Assembly (NCBI RefSeq): GCF_016908465.1
Contig: NZ_JAFBDY010000006.1
Location: 62,001-126,000, forward strand
Direction: 5' to 3'
DNA from: Lysinibacillus composti
Lineage (GTDB): Bacteria; Bacillota; Bacilli; Bacillales_A; Planococcaceae
Length of the DNA: 64,000 bases
The stretch's first letter is position 1, and every line of letters starts with the position of its first letter. The notes below the pieces were generated by a model. That model was given only the letters and a program-made list of their open reading frames with translations. It was not told where the DNA came from and did not search any database. A program made the translations under genes and the position numbers. Positions 59,303-64,000 of the stretch are shown one piece after another.

Positions 59303-60436
59303 TCAATAACGTAGACCATATTCGTCCCAAGCAATGTTTGCCCAGTGCGATGGATCATCATAGTTGCTTGCATCAATTACATATGGATCAATAACCATTT
59401 GTGGACCAACGTCACCTTCTATAATTTCAGCTGTTTTCCAATAGTATTTATCATTTTCGTAGGTTGTTCCAACCGGAATTTCTTTCCCTTGTAATGTATA
59501 CTTAGCCAACATTTCTACAAGAATTTCACCATATGCTACTCCATCTTGGCTAATAGTTGCATCATAATAACCTTCTTCAATACGTTGGAGTGCAATTGGT
59601 TCAGCATCAATTGTTACAAAGATAACATGGCCTTCTTCCCCAACCTTTTTAAGGCTATCTTTCTGTTTCAATGCTTCGTATAGCCCCATAGCTGGGCTAT
59701 CACTTGGTGCATGAACTGCATCAATAAACTTATGTTTAGATAGTGCGTTAAGTAAAGCATCTTGTGTTAAACGCATGTCGCCTTCTCCAGGCATATCGAT
59801 ATATTCAATATTAGGGTACTTTTTCATTACAGCTTCAAAACCTTCTTTACGGTCTCTCCATGCGGAACTAGACATGGCACCGTAAGCATTTAAAACTTTG
59901 CCTTTTGGCTCGCCATACTTTTCTTCAAGACGTTTTATAATTTCTTGTGCAGCCATTTCGCCCGCTTTATAGTTATCGAAGGAAACTGTAAAGCCAACAT
60001 CCCCACCCGTTGTCGGAGTATCCATAACACCAACCGGGATACCTGCATTTGTTGCATTGTCAATTGCAGTAACAAGTCCCTCACTATCATTAGGGTCTGT
60101 AATAATTGCTAATGGTTTTTTTGCAATAAAGTTTGTAAACTGATTCATTTGTTTAGAAGAGTCAAAATCAGCTACCGCAGACTCAAAATCCCACCCAAAC
60201 TCTTCGGTCTTTTTCTTAGCTGCTTCTTGCATAGCAACAAAAATATAATAGTCTAAGCTCTTATGGGCTAATGCAATTGTGCCTTCACTTGGTAATGTTC
60301 CTTCAGTCTGATTAGTCTTTTCAGAACTAGAAGATGTATTAACGGTACTAGTGCCTTCACTGCTACAAGCAGCTAATATAACTGATAATGTCAATAGGAA
60401 AAATAAAATTGACGTTAACTTCTTTGATTTATTCAT
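59303..60436 (-). CDS. Sugar ABC transporter substrate-binding lipoprotein
   Basis: A 377-residue lipoprotein with signal and lipobox VILAAC, a Ser/Thr linker, and a type 1 periplasmic-binding (ribose/galactose-like) domain. The domain text includes GTIALAHKSLDYYIFVAMQEAAKKKTEEFGWDFESAVADFD and GIPVGVMDTPT. It captures a sugar or sugar-like ligand and hands it to the RbsC-type permease. It is preceded by a strong terminator-like hairpin, so it may have its own promoter. The ligand is unknown; an aldopentose or related sugar fits the neighbouring enzymes. Confidence 0.9.
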   Translation of the reverse strand: MNKSKKLTSILFFLLTLSVILAACSSEGTSTVNTSSSSEKTNQTEGTLPSEGTIALAHKSLDYYIFVAMQEAAKKKTEEFGWDFESAVADFDSSKQMNQFTNFIAKKPLAIITDPNDSEGLVTAIDNATNAGIPVGVMDTPTTGGDVGFTVSFDNYKAGEMAAQEIIKRLEEKYGEPKGKVLNAYGAMSSSAWRDRKEGFEAVMKKYPNIEYIDMPGEGDMRLTQDALLNALSKHKFIDAVHAPSDSPAMGLYEALKQKDSLKKVGEEGHVIFVTIDAEPIALQRIEEGYYDATISQDGVAYGEILVEMLAKYTLQGKEIPVGTTYENDKYYWKTAEIIEGDVGPQMVIDPYVIDASNYDDPSHWANIAWDEYGLRY

Positions 60437-60461
60437 TATCTAGTCTCCTTTTGAGTTTTTA

Positions 60462-60500
60462 GAAAAAGAGTGATTTGAAAACTTCAAACCACTCTTTTTC
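60462..60500 (-). terminator. Strong hairpin between aldehyde dehydrogenase and transporter genes
   Basis: GAAAAAGAGTG-A-TTTGAA pairs with TTCAAA-C-CACTCTTTTTC, one mismatch, with T's after it on the minus strand. It divides the locus into an upstream enzyme part and a downstream transporter part. Confidence 0.75.
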
Positions 60501-60503
60501 TTC

Positions 60504-61916
60504 TTAATTCATTACTCCACGTAATACGATACTTTTAATTTGCGTTAATTCTTCTAACGTGTAATTTGTTCCTTCACGGCCAATTCCACTCTTTTTGTAA
60601 CCACCAAATGCACTGCACACTGGGCGATAACATGTACCACCATTAAGAGAAACAATACCTGCTTGAATACGATTACCAGCTTGTATTGCCTTATTCATAT
60701 CACTAGTAAATATTGATGAATTTAGTCCGTAGATTGTGTTGTTTACTAGTTCAATACCTTCTTCAAATGTTTCAAATGAAATGATTGGGAAGACTGGACC
60801 AAATACTTCCATATCTTTAGCAATATCCATATCCTTTGTTACATTTGTTAGGACTGTTGGCTCCATAAATGCCTCATTTCGCTTTCCTCCGAAAGCTAAT
60901 TTGGCTCCTTGATTGACTGTGTGCTTAATTTGTTCCTCTACATGAATAGCTGCCTCTACATTCACCAATGGTCCTACATCTGTACCTTCTTCAAGTTGAT
61001 TTCCTACTTTTTTCTGAGATAGTTTTTCAATTAATTTAGTTTTAAATTCTTCGTAAACGGATGATTGAACAATCAGTCTTTTATTTGCACAGCATACTTG
61101 ACCATTTGCTAGCAAACGCCCATCAATAGCATGGTCCACCGCCATCTCAATATCTCCATCTTCACATACCATTAAGGCATCATTAGCTCCAAGTTCAAGG
61201 AATACTCGTGATAAGTTTTTAGCTCCACTTTGATAAATTGACGTACCTGTTTCAGTACTACCTGTAAAGCTAATAGCATCTACCAATGGACTACTTGTTA
61301 AATAAGCACCAACATCTTCGCCATATCCCGGTAAAACTTGGATTACATTTTTAGGAACTCCTGCATTATGGAGCAATTCAACCAATTTAATAATTGTTAA
61401 TGGATCATCCTCTGGTGGCTTAACAACTATCGCATTTCCAGCTGCTAAAGCAGCACCAGCCTTTTGTGCAAATAACTCAACTGGAAAGTTAAAAGGGAGA
61501 ATACCTACGATAACTCCTAGAGGTTCTCTTTTAGTAATCATCAAATCAGACTCTAAACCTTCTTGAATGTCTAACGGAATTGTTTGACCAAAAAGACGCT
61601 TTGATTCTTGTGCAAATTCAGTGAATATCTTAGCTGCAACTTCTATTTCTCCAAGACCTTGAGCTAAGATTTTCCCATTTTCGGCACTTAGTAATTTTCC
61701 AAGTTCCTCATTATTTTCTCGCAAAGATTTTACAAAGTTTTCAAGAATCTCCACACGTTTATATGTTGGAGTTGCTGCCCAAACTTTTGCCCCTTCTCGT
61801 GCATTCTCTAATGCACGTTTAGCATCTTCAACAGTTGCAGCAGGAATTGTTTCAATGATCTCCATCGTAGCCATGTTACGTACCTCAATAACCTTATTTA
61901 CTGTAGCTTGTGTCAT
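60504..61916 (-). CDS. Aldehyde dehydrogenase (NAD(P)-dependent, semialdehyde/lactaldehyde type)
   Basis: A 470-residue enzyme. The catalytic Glu is in VFLELGAND (~250) and the Cys in NGQVCCANKR (~285); the cofactor loop reads FTGSTETG. The C-terminus (FGGYKKSGIGREGTNYTLEELTQIKSI) groups with succinate-semialdehyde, lactaldehyde and glyceraldehyde dehydrogenases. It starts at the ATG at 61914-61916 behind AAGGAGG; the longer frame overlaps the upstream gene. It might now perform the 2-oxoglutarate-semialdehyde oxidation lost with the broken gene at 55436-55745, or oxidise the sugar aldehyde. This is inference. Confidence 0.9.
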   Translation of the reverse strand: MTQATVNKVIEVRNMATMEIIETIPAATVEDAKRALENAREGAKVWAATPTYKRVEILENFVKSLRENNEELGKLLSAENGKILAQGLGEIEVAAKIFTEFAQESKRLFGQTIPLDIQEGLESDLMITKREPLGVIVGILPFNFPVELFAQKAGAALAAGNAIVVKPPEDDPLTIIKLVELLHNAGVPKNVIQVLPGYGEDVGAYLTSSPLVDAISFTGSTETGTSIYQSGAKNLSRVFLELGANDALMVCEDGDIEMAVDHAIDGRLLANGQVCCANKRLIVQSSVYEEFKTKLIEKLSQKKVGNQLEEGTDVGPLVNVEAAIHVEEQIKHTVNQGAKLAFGGKRNEAFMEPTVLTNVTKDMDIAKDMEVFGPVFPIISFETFEEGIELVNNTIYGLNSSIFTSDMNKAIQAGNRIQAGIVSLNGGTCYRPVCSAFGGYKKSGIGREGTNYTLEELTQIKSIVLRGVMN

Positions 61917-61963
61917 AAGAAATTCCTCCTTAAAATTTTGATTATTTTTCAAAATAGCTGAAA

Positions 61964-63145
61964 TCACTCAAAGTCTTTCCATGGATCAATTGCAATTTTA
62001 ATGACTTGTTCTTGACCGTCTAAAGTGTAGCCTTTTTGACTCATGGAACGAATTGCATCTTCAATTCTATTTAAAGGGAGCTTGTGTGATATAAGCTCTT
62101 CATAAGGAAGTTCCATATTTTCTAAGATTGATAGAGTCATTTGCATATGTTCAACATCGCTTCCCCAAACTCCACGAATGTTTGCATTTTTTCTGAGGAT
62201 ATGCCAATGTGGGTTCATTTCAACACTACCAACATCAGTGAAATGTCCTAATTCAACGTATTCCCCGCTATCTGAAAGATAAGTTAAGCCTTCTGGTAAG
62301 GCCCCTGGGAAACCAGCACATTCTACTACCATATCAGGACCACGGCCACCTTTTGTTTCTGCTTTGACCAATTTGATTCTTTCCTCAGGATCTCTAACTT
62401 CCTCAATATCAATAACTATATCTGCACCCATTTTCTGCGCTAATTCAAGTCTCCGTTTTGGACCACCTACAGCGATTACTTTTGCTGCACCCGAACGTTT
62501 TGCAAATGCAATAGCACCTAGACCAATAGCTCCAGTTCCTTGAACAAGCACTGTACTTCCAAACCTCACTCCACCAGCGCGTTGGAAGCCATGTATACAA
62601 ATGGAAAGAGGTTCAGTTAAAACTGCAATTTCCGGATCAAGGTCTGTTTTGAAAAATGCTGTATTTTTATTTTTAATATGAACATATTGGCTAAATCCAC
62701 CGGATAATAAATATGGATCTTTATTTGGTAAGAATCCATAAGCTTTAGTATTTGTGCAGCGAGTCGGTGTTTTAGCAATTTGACAATAGTAACACTCTCC
62801 ACAGCTAGCACCAGGGACGATAACAACACGGTCGCCTTTTTTCACAGCGACCCCGTTGCTGTCATACAATTTTTCGGAGCCTAATTTTTCAATGATTCCA
62901 CAAAATTCATGTCCTAGAACAATAGGGTATTCAATTGTATCTAGATGACCGTGATAGATATGAACATCTGTTCCACAGACCCCAGCATATTCAGTTCGTA
63001 AAATGAATTCGCCTTCCTTCGGTTCAGGAACTTCAAATTCAACAATGTTGAATTTACCTTCTACCCCATCAAGTACTGCTGCTTTTGAAATTAGTTTCTT
63101 ATCAGAACTTTCAACTACTTGTCTAGACGATGAAGTTAATGCCAT
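61964..63145 (-). CDS. Zinc-dependent alcohol dehydrogenase (MDR superfamily), complete
   Basis: A 393-residue polyol/sugar dehydrogenase-like protein. The catalytic zinc site is CGTDVHIYHG...GHEF, the structural zinc loop is CGECYYCQIAKTPTRC, and the NAD site is VLVQGTGAIGLGAI. It starts at the ATG at 63143-63145 behind GGAGGT; a TTG just upstream lies in the ribosome site. It is 21 bases downstream of a second, only distantly related zinc dehydrogenase, and the two probably act on the same substrate series. It could oxidise the imported sugar or polyol; the substrate is unknown. Confidence 0.9.
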   Translation of the reverse strand: MALTSSSRQVVESSDKKLISKAAVLDGVEGKFNIVEFEVPEPKEGEFILRTEYAGVCGTDVHIYHGHLDTIEYPIVLGHEFCGIIEKLGSEKLYDSNGVAVKKGDRVVIVPGASCGECYYCQIAKTPTRCTNTKAYGFLPNKDPYLLSGGFSQYVHIKNKNTAFFKTDLDPEIAVLTEPLSICIHGFQRAGGVRFGSTVLVQGTGAIGLGAIAFAKRSGAAKVIAVGGPKRRLELAQKMGADIVIDIEEVRDPEERIKLVKAETKGGRGPDMVVECAGFPGALPEGLTYLSDSGEYVELGHFTDVGSVEMNPHWHILRKNANIRGVWGSDVEHMQMTLSILENMELPYEELISHKLPLNRIEDAIRSMSQKGYTLDGQEQVIKIAIDPWKDFE

Positions 63146-63166
63146 ACAAATTACCTCCAATTGATT

Positions 63167-64000
63167 TTAAATTTTTATAGCCACTTTTATTGCATTTTCT
63201 GTTCGATTTGCAGAGTAACTTAATGCCAGCTCTACCTCATCTAAAGAAAATTCATGTGTAATCATTTTTTCGATTGGGAATTGACCGTTCGCAATAATGT
63301 TAATTGCTCCCTGATAGGACCATGCGCTTAAGAAAGAGGTGTAAACTTTTAATTCTTTGAAAGTCATTTGTAGGTCTGTTTCAATCTGAACGGTTTTATT
63401 CCCTGTTAGCCCTACAAAGTTTACTTTCCCACCTACTCGGGCATAGTCCATACTATCTCTTTGTGCTTTTGGTGTTCCGGCGGTTTCGAATACAATATTC
63501 GCTCCTCGTCCTTGTGTTATGCTAAGGACTCCTTCAAGAACGTTTTCACTGCGATAATCAATCACATAGTCTGCACCAAATTCCTTACCTAAGGATAATC
63601 TTTCTTCTCTGGATCCCACCAATATTATTGGGTAAGCCCCTGCTGATTTGGCAGCAACAACCGTTAGCAATCCAATCGGTCCTGCTCCTACTATTACAAT
63701 GCTATCTCCCAAATTTGGTTTAGTATTATTAACTGCTCGTACAGCTACAGCTAATGGTTCTGTAAGTACAGCTCTCTTCAATGGAACATGTTCTGGTATA
63801 CGATGAACAAGTGCATTTTTTGGTACGTATAAATACTCAGACCAACCTCCAAAAAGAGTACCCTCTCGATTAGAACTTATGTTACATCCATATTGTCTAC
63901 CTTCATCTCTATCCTTTTCACATAAGTTATATAGACCTGATCTACATGAATAACATTCACCACAAGGCAAAATCATTTCTACGGCTACGCGATCACCCAG
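63167..64000 (-). CDS. Zinc-dependent alcohol dehydrogenase (MDR superfamily), N-terminus outside window
   Basis: The frame is open to the window edge; 278 codons are visible. LGDRVAVEMILPCGECYSCRSGLYNLC carries the structural zinc cysteines, and IVIVGAGPIGLLTVVAAK the nucleotide site. The catalytic zinc ligands in the first ~90 residues are missing only because the window ends. It has the sorbitol/threonine dehydrogenase-like layout. It is the most upstream visible gene of the catabolic operon, so the promoter and perhaps a sugar-acid dehydratase and regulator lie beyond base 64000. Confidence 0.9.
   Translation of the reverse strand: MGDRVAVEMILPCGECYSCRSGLYNLCEKDRDEGRQYGCNISSNREGTLFGGWSEYLYVPKNALVHRIPEHVPLKRAVLTEPLAVAVRAVNNTKPNLGDSIVIVGAGPIGLLTVVAAKSAGAYPIILVGSREERLSLGKEFGADYVIDYRSENVLEGVLSITQGRGANIVFETAGTPKAQRDSMDYARVGGKVNFVGLTGNKTVQIETDLQMTFKELKVYTSFLSAWSYQGAINIIANGQFPIEKMITHEFSLDEVELALSYSANRTENAIKVAIKI

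Overview
The window looks like chromosome of a low-GC, endospore-forming member of the Bacillota (Bacillaceae/Caryophanaceae, a Lysinibacillus-, Solibacillus- or Psychrobacillus-like bacterium). The evidence is the AT-rich sequence, strong GGAGG ribosome sites, frequent TTG/GTG starts, a partial bacillithiol-transferase gene, a YjcZ-type sporulation peptide, two proteins with S-layer homology (SLH) domains, and typical Bacillus families (YkvI, YndJ, YitT, TrhO). The genus is an inference; no rRNA gene is present.

Layout. 1-8.3 kb: partial bstA, a CoA-transferase, a DHFR-like reductase, an EamA exporter, rtcB, small membrane and sporulation proteins, a 21-bp tandem repeat and a decayed LysR/AEC-transporter remnant. 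8.5-17.4 kb: ykvI, two SLH surface proteins, an MBL hydrolase, small secreted proteins and a YdcZ-type transporter pair. 17.8-20.5 kb: a Baeyer-Villiger monooxygenase plus esterase operon with a CcpA-like site between the genes. 21-26.8 kb: a DsbA-like protein, an overlapping DoxX/DUF4166/YndJ operon, YitT and EamA proteins. 27-31.6 kb: a TetM/TetP-like ribosomal protection GTPase, trhO and an intact AEC transporter. 32-36 kb: a ferric-type ABC importer with a fused permease. 38.6-43.5 kb: a siderophore uptake locus (substrate-binding protein divergent from two permeases, an ATPase and an FhuF-like reductase) with two clear Fur boxes. 43.6-53.5 kb: DUF1284, a TIGR01777 epimerase, a YhdH-type reductase divergent from its probable TetR regulator (with a palindromic operator), a second CoA-transferase, RNase H-like, YceI, NCS1 permease and purU genes.

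53.7-64 kb: a lone tRNA-Val(GAC) with C at position 33, a tyrosine-recombinase relic beside it, then a catabolic locus on the minus strand. That locus holds two zinc alcohol dehydrogenases, an aldehyde dehydrogenase, a ribose/xylose-type ABC importer and a 2-keto-3-deoxy-pentonate dehydratase-like FAH protein. It also holds a second aldehyde dehydrogenase destroyed by stops and a deletion, and a D-2-hydroxyacid dehydrogenase. Together they suggest non-phosphorylative oxidation of a sugar to 2-oxoglutarate; the sugar-acid dehydratase would have to lie outside the window.

The most unusual layer is non-coding. Several intergenic gaps carry short tandem repeats (21-52 bp units). One 21-bp family occurs at two loci 32 kb apart in opposite orientation. 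A REP-like palindrome occurs twice, each time covering the 3' end of a gene and supplying its last codons. No CRISPR array, insertion sequence or rRNA was found.
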